Source of the DNA: an uncultured beta proteobacterium
GTDB lineage: Bacteria; Pseudomonadota; Gammaproteobacteria; Burkholderiales; Burkholderiaceae_C
DNA: 34,124 nt
Reading direction: 5' to 3'
Assembly (NCBI GenBank): GCA_903828665.1
Contig: CAIKMZ010000048.1
Span: 1-34,124 of the forward strand
Shown here in pieces: positions 27,086-34,124 of the stretch. A model generated the notes under the pieces. The model had not been told where the DNA came from, ran no database searches, and saw only the letters and a list, made by a program, of their open reading frames with translations. A program made the position numbers and the translations under genes. How positions within the stretch are numbered: position 1 is the first letter of the stretch; the number at the start of each line of letters is the position of its first letter.

Positions 27086-27113
27086 TTGGGCAAGACCGCA
27101 CAGCCCAGATAAT
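27086..27113 (+). promoter_or_regulatory. candidate selD promoter
   Basis: TTGGGC at 27086-27091 and GATAAT at 27108-27113 are spaced by 16 bases and lie 24 bases before the selD ATG. The -10 matches the sigma-70 consensus at five of six positions and the -35 at three. This is a prediction only. Confidence 0.35.
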
Positions 27114-27137
27114 GGCGGCCATTGCAAGAGAAACACG

Positions 27138-28220
27138 ATGAACGACCACGCTTCCAATCCATCTTCGAATGCCAACCCGGTGCCACGCCTGACCAGCCTG
27201 TCGCACGGCGGCGGCTGCGGCTGCAAGATTGCGCCCGGCGTCCTGTCCGAGATCCTCAAAGGGGTCAGCGCCATGCCGATCCCCAAGGAGTTGCTGGTCG
27301 GCATTGAGACCTCGGACGACGCGGCGGTCTACCAGCTCAACGACGAGCAGGCCCTGATTGCGACCACTGACTTCTTCATGCCGATCGTGGATGACCCGTT
27401 CGACTTCGGACGCATCGCCGCAACCAATGCCATTTCCGACGTCTATGCCATGGGCGGCAAGCCGATCCTGGCGCTGGCCCTGGTGGGCATGCCGATCAGC
27501 GTACTGCCGCTGGACACGATTGCGCGCATTCTGGAAGGCGGTGCCTCGGTCTGCCGCGCCGCCGGCATTCCCATTGCCGGTGGTCACACCATCGATTCTG
27601 TCGAGCCGATTTATGGACTGGTGGCCCTGGGCCTGGTGCACCCCAAGCGCGTCAAGCGCAATGCCGACGCGCGTGTCGGTGACCGGCTGATTCTGGGTAA
27701 ACCGCTGGGCGTGGGTATTCTGTCGGCGGCCCTGAAAAAGGAACAGCTCGATGCCGTGGGTTACGCGCAGATGATCGCGGTCACGACTCAGCTCAACACG
27801 CCCGGACCTGAACTGGCGGCGTTGGCCGGCGTGCACGCCTTGACCGACGTGACCGGCTTTGGCCTGGCCGGTCATGCGCTGGAACTGGCGCGCGGTGCCA
27901 ATTGCACGGTGCAGCTCGACTGGGCCCGTGTGCCCTTGCTTGACGGTGTGCGCGACCTCGCGGCGCGGGGCATGGTCACCGGCGCATCGGGCCGTAACTG
28001 GGCTGCCTATGGCAAGGAGATCCGATTGCCGGAGGGTTTTGCCGCCGTCGACCAGGCACTGCTGAGCGATCCGCAAACCAGTGGCGGCCTGCTGGTCTCC
28101 TGCGCGGCGCAAGCCGTCGAGGCCGTGCTCGCGATCTTCCGGCAACACGGCTTTGCGTCGGCCGCCGAGATCGGTGAAATCACGGCGGGCAGCGCGGGGG
28201 CCGGATTGGTGTTGCGCTGA
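27138..28220 (+). CDS. selD: selenophosphate synthase SelD
   Basis: The 360-residue enzyme makes selenophosphate from selenide and ATP for selenocysteine or 2-selenouridine. The N-terminal motif SHGGGCGCKIAPGVL has C27 and C29, so this is the cysteine form, with K30 next to them. The AIR-synthase fold follows: ETSDDAAVYQL and ATTDFFMPIVDDPFDFGRIAATNAISDVYAMGG (first half), then AGGHTIDSVEPIYGLVALG and LTDVTGFGLAGHALELA, ending with LLSDPQTSGGLL. The start is the ATG at 27138; an upstream frame to 26970 covers the NsrR operator. No selA, selB, selC or mnmH/selU is in the window, so which product it serves is unknown. Confidence 0.96.
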   Translation: MNDHASNPSSNANPVPRLTSLSHGGGCGCKIAPGVLSEILKGVSAMPIPKELLVGIETSDDAAVYQLNDEQALIATTDFFMPIVDDPFDFGRIAATNAISDVYAMGGKPILALALVGMPISVLPLDTIARILEGGASVCRAAGIPIAGGHTIDSVEPIYGLVALGLVHPKRVKRNADARVGDRLILGKPLGVGILSAALKKEQLDAVGYAQMIAVTTQLNTPGPELAALAGVHALTDVTGFGLAGHALELARGANCTVQLDWARVPLLDGVRDLAARGMVTGASGRNWAAYGKEIRLPEGFAAVDQALLSDPQTSGGLLVSCAAQAVEAVLAIFRQHGFASAAEIGEITAGSAGAGLVLR

Positions 28221-28241
28221 GCGTCGATAATCGGCACACGG

Positions 28242-28274
28242 CGGGTCGCCTTGCGGCCCGATCAGTTTTGTTTC
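28242..28274 (+). terminator. intrinsic terminator after selD
   Basis: An 8-bp stem (CGGGTCGC with GCGGCCCG, one G-T pair, loop CTT, 28242-28260) is followed by ATCAG and then a T-rich tail (TTTTGTTT). It lies 21 bases past the selD stop and just before the DUF2059 gene, whose transcript would then need its own promoter or read-through. Confidence 0.7.
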
Positions 28275-28292
28275 TTCCTTAGAAAGTTTGCA

Positions 28293-28913
28293 ATGAATAA
28301 ATGGGTTTTGGTGGGTTTGCTGGCCTTGGCAGCCGGCGCGCAGGCGCAGGTGCCGTCACAGGTTCAGACGCTGGCGCCAGCGACAAAGAAAGATCTGGTT
28401 GCCAAGGTTCTGCTGTTGCAGCAACCGGCGATCGAACAGGCCGCGCAGGCGCTGGCCGAGCAGCCCGCTGCGCAAATGATGCAGCAGGCTGGCATGGCCC
28501 TGCAAACCAGGGTGGCCCCCGAGAAGCGCGAGGCCGTGGGCAAGGAAATCCAGGCCGAGGTCAAGAAGTATCTCGACCAGGCCGTGCCGCTGGTGCGTGA
28601 GCGTGCCGTCAAGCTGGCGCCGAGCACCATTGGCGTCCTGCTGGAAGAAAAGTTCAATGAAGCTGAACTCAAGCAACTGATCACCATCATCGAATCGCCC
28701 GTCAATCGCAAGTTCCTGCAGATGGGTGGCGACATGCAACGGGCGCTGGTCGAGAAGCTGGTGGCTGAAACCCAGGGCGCGATCGAACCCAAGGTGAAGG
28801 CTCTGGAGTTGGCCATTGGCAAGCAGCTCGGAATGCCTGCTCCGGCCGCAACTGCGCCAGCCGCCGCCGCGCCCAAGGCCGTCAAGCCACCGGCCAAGGC
28901 CGCGAGCAAGTAA
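28293..28913 (+). CDS. DUF2059-like secreted protein
   Basis: The 206-residue product has a signal peptide (MNKWVLVGLLALAAGAQAQ) and an all-helical body. The segment IGVLLEEKFNEAELKQLITI followed by ESPVNRKFLQMGGDM (about residues 112-147) matches the DUF2059 pattern of a C-terminal helix pair. It ends in a low-complexity Ala/Pro/Lys tail (residues 171-206), which may be a flexible linker or surface tail. The function of DUF2059 proteins is unknown; location should be periplasmic. It starts downstream of the selD terminator and is convergent with the esterase gene, 15 bases away. Confidence 0.78.
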   Translation: MNKWVLVGLLALAAGAQAQVPSQVQTLAPATKKDLVAKVLLLQQPAIEQAAQALAEQPAAQMMQQAGMALQTRVAPEKREAVGKEIQAEVKKYLDQAVPLVRERAVKLAPSTIGVLLEEKFNEAELKQLITIIESPVNRKFLQMGGDMQRALVEKLVAETQGAIEPKVKALELAIGKQLGMPAPAATAPAAAAPKAVKPPAKAASK

Positions 28914-28928
28914 GACTTAAGGTTTCGC

Positions 28929-29606
28929 TTAATCCGGCGCCGCCAGCACGCGCTGCAGAAAGGCCGAGATGTCGGCAACTTCCTGCGGGTGCACGCTGTG
29001 CTCCATCGGGTAGCTTTGCCACTGCACGCGGTAGCCCAAACTGCTGAGCCGGTCGCGCGAGGCTTCGCCGCGCTGAATGGGGACCACCGGGTCCATGTTG
29101 CCATGGCACATCAGGATCGGCGTGTCCGTGTTGGCGAACGAGCGCTCGACCGCCAGGCTCTCGGCCAGCGGCAGATAGCCTGACAGGGCGACGATGCCCG
29201 CCAGACGTTTCGGGTAGCGCAGACCGGTGTGCAGCGCGATCGCGCTGCCTTGCGAGAAGCCGGCCAGCACGATCCGGTTGGCGGCGATGCCGCGTGCCAT
29301 CTCGTGTTCGATCAGCGCCGTGATCGCCGCAGCCGAGCGATGGATGCCCGCCGTGTCTTGGCGCTGCACCAGGTCGGTACCCAGGATGTCGTACCAGGCC
29401 GGCATCACGTAGCCGCCGTTGATCGTCACCGGCATATCAGGTGCATGCGGAAAGACGAAGCGGATCGGCGCGCAGTTGCGCAGATCGAGCTGCGGCACCA
29501 GCGCCGCAAAATCGTTGCCGTCGGCGCCCAGGCCGTGCAGCCAGATCACGGCCGCTGTGGGCGTTGGCGCGCTCTCGATCTCGACGCGGGGTAGCAGGGC
29601 TGTCAT
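28929..29606 (-). CDS. carboxylesterase / acyl-protein thioesterase-like hydrolase
   Basis: The 225-residue alpha/beta hydrolase is of the phospholipase/carboxylesterase (Abhydrolase_2) family. The oxyanion motif is WLHGLGADGNDF (residues 22-33), the nucleophile is S118 in LAGFSQGSA, and the acid and base are D172 (HGNMDPVVP) and H203 (MEHSVHPQE). Substrates are probably short acyl esters or lysophospholipids; this is inferred from family. It has no signal peptide, so it is cytoplasmic. Its ATG overlaps the ftsY stop by 4 bases (29603-29606), so it is translated with ftsY. Confidence 0.94.
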   Translation of the reverse strand: MTALLPRVEIESAPTPTAAVIWLHGLGADGNDFAALVPQLDLRNCAPIRFVFPHAPDMPVTINGGYVMPAWYDILGTDLVQRQDTAGIHRSAAAITALIEHEMARGIAANRIVLAGFSQGSAIALHTGLRYPKRLAGIVALSGYLPLAESLAVERSFANTDTPILMCHGNMDPVVPIQRGEASRDRLSSLGYRVQWQSYPMEHSVHPQEVADISAFLQRVLAAPD

Positions 29607-30640
29607 GACAGCAGGGCCTGCGCAAATTCGCGCGCGTTGAAGGTCTCGAGGTCTTCGAGTTTTTCGCCGACGCCGATGAAATAGACCGGCACCGGGCGCT
29701 CGCGCGCAATCGCGGCCAGCACGCCGCCCTTGGCCGTGCCGTCGAGCTTGGTGATGATCAGGCCGGTAAGCGAGAGCGCATCGTCAAAGGCCTTCACCTG
29801 CGCCAGCGCGTTCTGCCCGGTGTTGCCGTCGATCACCAGCAGCACTTCGTGTGGTGCCGAGTCCATCGCCTTTTGCACCACGCGCTTGATCTTCTTGAGC
29901 TCTTCCATCAGGTGCAACTGCGTCGGCAGTCGGCCCGCGGTATCGACCAGCACCACGTCCTTGCCGCGCGCCTTGCCTGCGCTGACCGCATCGAAGCTCA
30001 CGGCCGCCGGGTCGCCGCCCTCCTGGCTGATGATTTCAACCGGGACGCCAGCCATATCGGCGCCGCTGCCGGCGCGCGTCGCCCAGATGCTGAGCTGCTC
30101 GCGCGCCGCGGCGCGAAAGGTGTCCGCTGCCGCCAGCAGCACGGTCGCGCCGTCATCCGACAGATGGCGCGCCAGCTTGCCAATCGATGTCGTCTTGCCC
30201 GCGCCGTTGACGCCCGTGACCATGATCACGGTCGGCTTGTGCTGCCCGATCACGAGCGGCTTTTCCAAATTCTGCAGCAGGGTCGCGATGGCGTCGATCA
30301 GCATCTCCTTGACGGCGGACGGCTCGGTGGCCTTGCTTTCCTTGACGCGGCGCTTGAGGTCATCGAGCAGGTATTGCGTGGCATTGACACCGCTGTCGGC
30401 CATCAGCAGCGCCGATTCAAGGTCTTCGTAGAGCGCATCGTCGATGCGCGCGCCGGTGAAGACGGTGGCGATGCCGGCACCGGTCTTGCGCAGGCCTGCC
30501 TTGAGCTTGGCCAGCCAGCCTGCCCGTGGCGCCGGCGCAGCCGCGACAACAGCAGGCGCTGCGACCGGGACCGCCGGCGCTGGCGCGGCGACTGGCGGCT
30601 GCGGTGCAGGTACGGGTTTTTTTTTGAAAAAACTGAACAT
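29603..30640 (-). CDS. ftsY: signal recognition particle receptor FtsY
   Basis: The 345-residue SRP receptor brings ribosomes translating membrane proteins to the membrane. It starts MFSFFKKKPVPAPQPP and has a short Pro/Ala-rich A region (residues 7-40) instead of the long acidic A domain of E. coli. The N-domain helices (about 45-125) precede the G domain, with P-loop GVNGAGKT (143-150), the ATFRAAAR-type helix (ADTFRAAAREQL), DTAGRLPT and TKLDGTAKGG. It ends FNAREFAQALLS, typical of FtsY. It is divergent from the M16 peptidase gene with only 28 bases between the ATGs, so the two promoters must overlap or lie inside coding sequence. Confidence 0.97.
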   Translation of the reverse strand: MFSFFKKKPVPAPQPPVAAPAPAVPVAAPAVVAAAPAPRAGWLAKLKAGLRKTGAGIATVFTGARIDDALYEDLESALLMADSGVNATQYLLDDLKRRVKESKATEPSAVKEMLIDAIATLLQNLEKPLVIGQHKPTVIMVTGVNGAGKTTSIGKLARHLSDDGATVLLAAADTFRAAAREQLSIWATRAGSGADMAGVPVEIISQEGGDPAAVSFDAVSAGKARGKDVVLVDTAGRLPTQLHLMEELKKIKRVVQKAMDSAPHEVLLVIDGNTGQNALAQVKAFDDALSLTGLIITKLDGTAKGGVLAAIARERPVPVYFIGVGEKLEDLETFNAREFAQALLS

Positions 30641-30668
30641 TGGGGGCTTCTTAGAATCACACTATTCT

Positions 30669-32087
30669 ATGAAACTGCCTATCAATCAACCCATGGCGCG
30701 GCTACTGCCGCATTTCTTCATCTGCCTGTGCCTGCTGTTCAGCCATGTTGCACAGGCTCAGCCTGCGGCCCGGGCCGAGCAGTTCACGCTGGCCAACGGG
30801 CTGACGTTGATAGTCAAGCCGGACCGTCGTGCGCCCACGGCGGTGCACATGTTGTGGCTGCGCGTGGGCTCGATGGACGAGGTTGACGGCACTTCAGGCG
30901 TGGCGCACCTGCTCGAACACATGATGTTCAAGGGCACGCCATCGGTCAAGGCAGGTGACTTCTCGCGCCGCGTGGCGGCTTTGGGTGGGCGCGAGAACGC
31001 CTTCACCAACAAGGACTACACGGGCTTTTATCAGCAGATTCCGGCGAATCGTCTGGAGGATGTGATGAAGCTCGAGGCCGACCGTTTCGCCAACAACCAG
31101 TGGCCCGACGAGGAGTTCGCCAAGGAACTCGAAGTGGTCAAGGAAGAGCGCCGCATGCGCACCGAAGACAGCCCGCGCGCCCTGATCGAGGAGGCGCTCG
31201 ATGCGACGGTCTTCATGGCCAGCGGCTATCGACGCCCGGTGGTGGGCTGGATGAGCGATCTGGACGCCATGACGCCGGCCGACGCGCGCGATTTCTATCG
31301 CCGCTGGTACGTGCCGGCCAATGCCGCGGTGGTGGTGGCGGGCGACGTGGATGTGGCGCAGGTCCGCCTGCTGGCTGAAAAATACTATGGCGTCCTGCCG
31401 GCCAGGCCGGTGCCGGCGCGCAAGCCGCGCGTCGAGCCGGTGCAGGTCGGAATCCGGCGCATCGACTTCAAGGCCCCGGCCGAGCAGGCCTACATCGCCC
31501 TGGCGTTCAAGGTGCCGGCGCTGCAGTCGCTGGCCGCCACCGCGCCGCAGGATCAGGACGCCCTGGCGTTGACGGTGCTGGCTGCCGTGCTCGATGGCTA
31601 CAGCGGGGCCCGCCTTGAGCGCGCCCTGACCCAGGGCGAGAACCGCGTTGCCGACAATGCCGGTGCTGACAATGGCTTGTGGGGCCGCGGTCCGCAACTC
31701 TTCACGCTCGAAGGCGTTCCGGCACAGGGCAAGACCGCCGCGCAGGTGGAGGCTGCGCTGCGCGAGCAGGTGGCGCGCGTGGCGCGCGAGGGCGTGACCG
31801 AGGCAGAGCTGAACCGGGTCAAGACGCAGTGGGTGGCGAGCGCTGTCTACAAACGCGATTCGGTTTTCAACCAGGCGCGCGAACTGGGCACGCACTGGGC
31901 GCAGGGTTTGCCGCTCGACGCCGATGAACAGCTGATCGCACGCCTGCGCGCCGTCACGGCCGAACAGGTCAAGGCCGTCGCCGCAAAATACTTCAATGAT
32001 GACCAGCTGACCGTGGCCGTGCTGCTGCCGCAGCCGCTCGACAAGACGCGCAAGCCGCGCGCGCCCCAGACCGGCGAACTGCGGTGA
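30669..32087 (+). CDS. M16 family zinc peptidase (catalytic subunit)
   Basis: The 472-residue exported pitrilysin-type peptidase has a signal peptide (to about residue 30, ending AQA). The inverted zinc motif is HLLEH at 80-84 (GVAHLLEHMMFKG), with the third ligand probably E159 or E160 (VVKEERR). A second M16 domain half (about 220-440) follows, with the usual ARLERALTQGE and REGVTEAELNRVK helices. Such proteins work in the periplasm as a pair of active and inactive subunits; the partner is the next gene, 10 bases after. Natural substrates are unknown. The start is the ATG at 30669 (MKLPINQP); the frame extends upstream through ftsY without meaning. Confidence 0.93.
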   Translation: MKLPINQPMARLLPHFFICLCLLFSHVAQAQPAARAEQFTLANGLTLIVKPDRRAPTAVHMLWLRVGSMDEVDGTSGVAHLLEHMMFKGTPSVKAGDFSRRVAALGGRENAFTNKDYTGFYQQIPANRLEDVMKLEADRFANNQWPDEEFAKELEVVKEERRMRTEDSPRALIEEALDATVFMASGYRRPVVGWMSDLDAMTPADARDFYRRWYVPANAAVVVAGDVDVAQVRLLAEKYYGVLPARPVPARKPRVEPVQVGIRRIDFKAPAEQAYIALAFKVPALQSLAATAPQDQDALALTVLAAVLDGYSGARLERALTQGENRVADNAGADNGLWGRGPQLFTLEGVPAQGKTAAQVEAALREQVARVAREGVTEAELNRVKTQWVASAVYKRDSVFNQARELGTHWAQGLPLDADEQLIARLRAVTAEQVKAVAAKYFNDDQLTVAVLLPQPLDKTRKPRAPQTGELR

Positions 32088-32097
32088 AAGCAAACCC

Positions 32098-33453
32098 ATG
32101 AACACAAGCAACACATTCGCATTCAAGACGCTGCTGGCGGTTGTCGCCGGTCTTCTTTCAGCTGGCGCGGCAGTGGCCGCGATCCCGATTACGCACTGGT
32201 CGCATGCGTCGGGCGCGCAGATTTATCTGGTGCAAAGCCAGGCCATTCCGATGGTCGATGTGCAGATCGACTTTGACGCCGGCAGCCGGCGCGACCCGTC
32301 GGCCCAGGCCGGCCTGGCCGGAGTCACGGCCGGCATGGCTGACAAGGGTGTGCTGGCGCGCGGTGCCGAGCCGGCGCTCGACGAAAACGCGCTCGGCGAG
32401 GCCTGGGCCGACCTCGGCGCCGCCTTTGGCGCCCATGCCGGCAACGACCGTATGAGTTTTTCGCTGCGCTCGCTGACCTACCCGGACTTGTTGGCCAAGT
32501 CTGTGCAACTGGCGGCGCGCCAACTGGGCGAGCCTGCGTTCCCCGAGGCGGTCTGGCTACGCGAGCGCCAGCGCCTCGACGCCGCGTTGCGCGAAGCCAA
32601 TACGCGACCGGGCACGCTGGCCGGGCGCGCCTTCGCGAGCGCGGTCTATGGCCGGCACCCCTATGGTTTCGAGATGACGCCCGAGACGCTGGCGCGTATC
32701 GGTGTGGCCGACATGAAGGCGCTGTACGGTGGCCTGATCCTGCCCTGTCGGGCTAAGGTGACGCTGGTGGGCGCGATCGACCGGAACCAGTCCGACGCGC
32801 TGGTGACGCAACTGCTGTCGCGCTTGCCGCAGCAGGCGTCGGCGGCTGCGTGTCCGCCCCTGCCGCCGGTGGCCGAGGTCGCGCCGCTGACGCAGGCCAG
32901 CGAGCAGCGCATTGCCTTTGATTCGGCGCAGACCCATATCCTGATCGGGCAGCCGGGCTTCAAGCGCGATGACCCCGACTACTTCGCCCTCACGGTGGGC
33001 AACTACATCCTCGGTGGCGGCGGCTTTGTCTCGCGACTGACCGATGAAGTGCGCGAGAAGCGCGGCCTGAGCTACAGCGTGGGCAGCGGTTTCGCGCCGG
33101 GCCTGCACGCCGGCGCCTTCACGGTAAGTCTGCAGACGCGTCCGGAACAGGCCGAGAAGGCGCTGCAGGTGGCGCGCGAGGTGCTCGCAGGCTTTGTCGC
33201 AGACGGGCCGCTGGAGACCGAACTCAAGGCCGCGAAGGACAACCTGATCGGCGGCTTTGCGCTGCGCCTGGACAGCAACCGCAAACTGCTTGACAACGTT
33301 GCTGCCATCGCCTGGAACAACTTGCCGCTGGATTACCTGGACACCTGGACACAGCAGGTCGAAAAGGTGACGCTGCAGGACATCCGCTCAGCCTTTGCGC
33401 GCAAGCTGCAACTGCAGAAGATGGCAACCGTGATCCTGGGCCGGGCACCGTAG
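32098..33453 (+). CDS. M16 family peptidase-like protein (inactive subunit)
   Basis: The 451-residue exported protein is the partner of the preceding M16 peptidase. It has a signal peptide (residues 1-28, ending AVAA) and the M16 fold, but the zinc motif is lost: AGLAGVTAGMADKGV stands where the active subunit has HxxEH. The R/Y motif of inactive subunits is kept (LTDEVREKRGLSYSVGSGF near residue 320), and this part binds substrate together with the active subunit. The ATG follows the upstream stop by 10 bases, so the pair is one operon. Confidence 0.93.
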   Translation: MNTSNTFAFKTLLAVVAGLLSAGAAVAAIPITHWSHASGAQIYLVQSQAIPMVDVQIDFDAGSRRDPSAQAGLAGVTAGMADKGVLARGAEPALDENALGEAWADLGAAFGAHAGNDRMSFSLRSLTYPDLLAKSVQLAARQLGEPAFPEAVWLRERQRLDAALREANTRPGTLAGRAFASAVYGRHPYGFEMTPETLARIGVADMKALYGGLILPCRAKVTLVGAIDRNQSDALVTQLLSRLPQQASAAACPPLPPVAEVAPLTQASEQRIAFDSAQTHILIGQPGFKRDDPDYFALTVGNYILGGGGFVSRLTDEVREKRGLSYSVGSGFAPGLHAGAFTVSLQTRPEQAEKALQVAREVLAGFVADGPLETELKAAKDNLIGGFALRLDSNRKLLDNVAAIAWNNLPLDYLDTWTQQVEKVTLQDIRSAFARKLQLQKMATVILGRAP

Positions 33454-33473
33454 TCGCCCGCCCGGGCAAACGC

Positions 33474-33911
33474 CTATTGTGTGATCGCCACTAGCACGCT
33501 GCACGGTGAATGCTCGATCAGGGTCTTGGAAATGGAGCCGCGCCACCAGCGCGCGGCCCAACTGTCCAGATGCTTGTGGCCGACCACGATCAGATCGGCT
33601 GCAATCTTGCGCGCGTACTTGGTGATCTCGTCCACCGTTTCACCCACGAGCACCTCGCCCGTGGCGCTGTGACCGGCGGCGGCCAGGCGCGCAATGCCGT
33701 CGTTGAGAACGTCCTTCATGGCGGCCTTGTCGCGCTCCATCAGGTAGGGGTCATAGACGCCGACGCCCATGCCCATCACATCCATGTTGAGCGGCATCAC
33801 GGCCACGAGCGTCAGGTCGGATTGCGCCCATTGCGCCAGATCCTGACAGTCGAGCAGGGCCTTCTGTCCACTCAGCGACCCGTCGTAGGCCAGCAAGATT
33901 CGTTTGTACAT
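33474..33911 (-). CDS. universal stress protein (UspA family)
   Basis: The 145-residue cytoplasmic protein opens MYKRILLAYDGSLSGQKALL, the Usp fold start. The nucleotide-binding C-terminal loop is LIVVGHKHLDSWAARWWRGS, a G-x(13)-GS form close to the ATP-binding GxxGx9G(S/T) pattern but without the middle glycine, followed by the usual LIEHSPCSVLV strand. ATP binding is therefore uncertain. The ATG at 33911 has an AGGAG site upstream; the frame extending to 34109 is not supported. It is convergent with the M16 pair (20 bases apart). Roles of Usp proteins are in stress survival and are often unspecific. Confidence 0.93.
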   Translation of the reverse strand: MYKRILLAYDGSLSGQKALLDCQDLAQWAQSDLTLVAVMPLNMDVMGMGVGVYDPYLMERDKAAMKDVLNDGIARLAAAGHSATGEVLVGETVDEITKYARKIAADLIVVGHKHLDSWAARWWRGSISKTLIEHSPCSVLVAITQ

Positions 33912-34036
33912 GGTGCACTCCTGGGTTGCGCAAAATTCTGCAAGATGCCGGACTAGCATAGACCCTGCGCAGCTCTGATGCAAGCCGGCCAAGGAACGCC
34001 CGCGCGGAACCGTGGCCTTGCCGCCATCGCGCCCCG

Positions 34037-34058
34037 GGCCAGCCTGACCGGGCTGGCC
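34037..34058 (+). other. GC-rich hairpin in the leader of the last gene
   Basis: A perfect 8-bp stem GGCCAGCC / GGCTGGCC with a 6-base loop lies 17 bases before the ATG at 34076. No T-run follows, so it is not a classical terminator. It may fold in the mRNA leader of the downstream gene. Role unknown. Confidence 0.4.
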
Positions 34059-34075
34059 TAGGTTAAGCTGTGGCA

Positions 34076-34124
34076 ATGAAGCAAAAGAAATCTGTTGCGG
34101 CGTCGGCAACCGGCGGCGCGCCGC
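34076..34124 (+). CDS. start of a gene cut by the window edge, possibly rsmD
   Basis: An ATG at 34076 opens a frame to the end of the window (MKQKKSVAASATGGAP), 16 codons with a basic, Ala-rich start. In many Burkholderiales the M16 peptidase pair is followed by rsmD, the 16S rRNA guanine-966 N2-methyltransferase, whose N-terminus is a variable basic tail of this kind. The identity is inferred from gene order only; no domain is visible. Confidence 0.4.
   Translation, partial: MKQKKSVAASATGGAP

Noticed and set aside
33442..33460. CGGGC / GCCCG hairpin over the stop of the second M16 gene
   Set aside because: It is a 5-bp stem within very GC-rich sequence, with no T-run; likely chance.

Overview
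The window looks like a chromosomal segment from a betaproteobacterium of the order Burkholderiales, probably close to the Comamonadaceae. The reasons are a GC-rich sequence by eye, a dusB-fis-purH run, a Bug-type tripartite tricarboxylate transporter receptor, hemL next to a rubredoxin and a PilL-like protein, and an rpoH gene behind a CIRCE operator. No lineage marker such as rRNA is present. I found no tRNA, rRNA, CRISPR array, insertion sequence, phage module or recognisable defence system. Most of the window is core or near-core genome.

Layout. 1-2024: a leftward set of an MFS transporter, a 41-residue membrane peptide and a SAM methyltransferase cut by the window edge. It is divergent from a SlyD-type isomerase. 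2638-7147: a leftward probable operon of a UbiH-family FAD monooxygenase, DsbC, an M61 peptidase with a PDZ domain, and an enoyl-CoA hydratase. 7366-12741: a small secreted protein, ychF, a convergent YqaA membrane protein, then dusB-fis-purH. 12811-14475: a membrane diguanylate cyclase fused to a hemerythrin, whose end overlaps that of convergent hemL. 15952-18692: rubredoxin followed by an 841-residue PilL-like protein that has phosphotransfer-type regions but no kinase, CheW or receiver domains. 18735-20815: a Bug receptor and rpoH with CIRCE. 21200-24306: a second diguanylate cyclase (GGEEM signature), a YghU-type glutathione transferase and a RIO-type kinase. 24353-28220: qNor nitric oxide reductase plus a DUF2249 protein behind an NsrR-like operator, divergent from selD. 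28293-34124: a DUF2059 protein, an esterase with ftsY, an M16 peptidase pair (active plus inactive), a universal stress protein, and the first codons of a gene that may be rsmD.

Themes. Several genes concern stress and redox: rpoH/CIRCE, qNor/NsrR, DsbC, a GSH transferase, UspA, rubredoxin and the O2/NO-capable hemerythrin cyclase. Two c-di-GMP synthases and the remnant-like pilus chemosensory protein suggest rewired surface signalling. The most unusual item is the kinase-less PilL-like protein, which sits where many relatives carry rubA-pilGHIJ-pilL. The hemerythrin-cyclase fusion is second.
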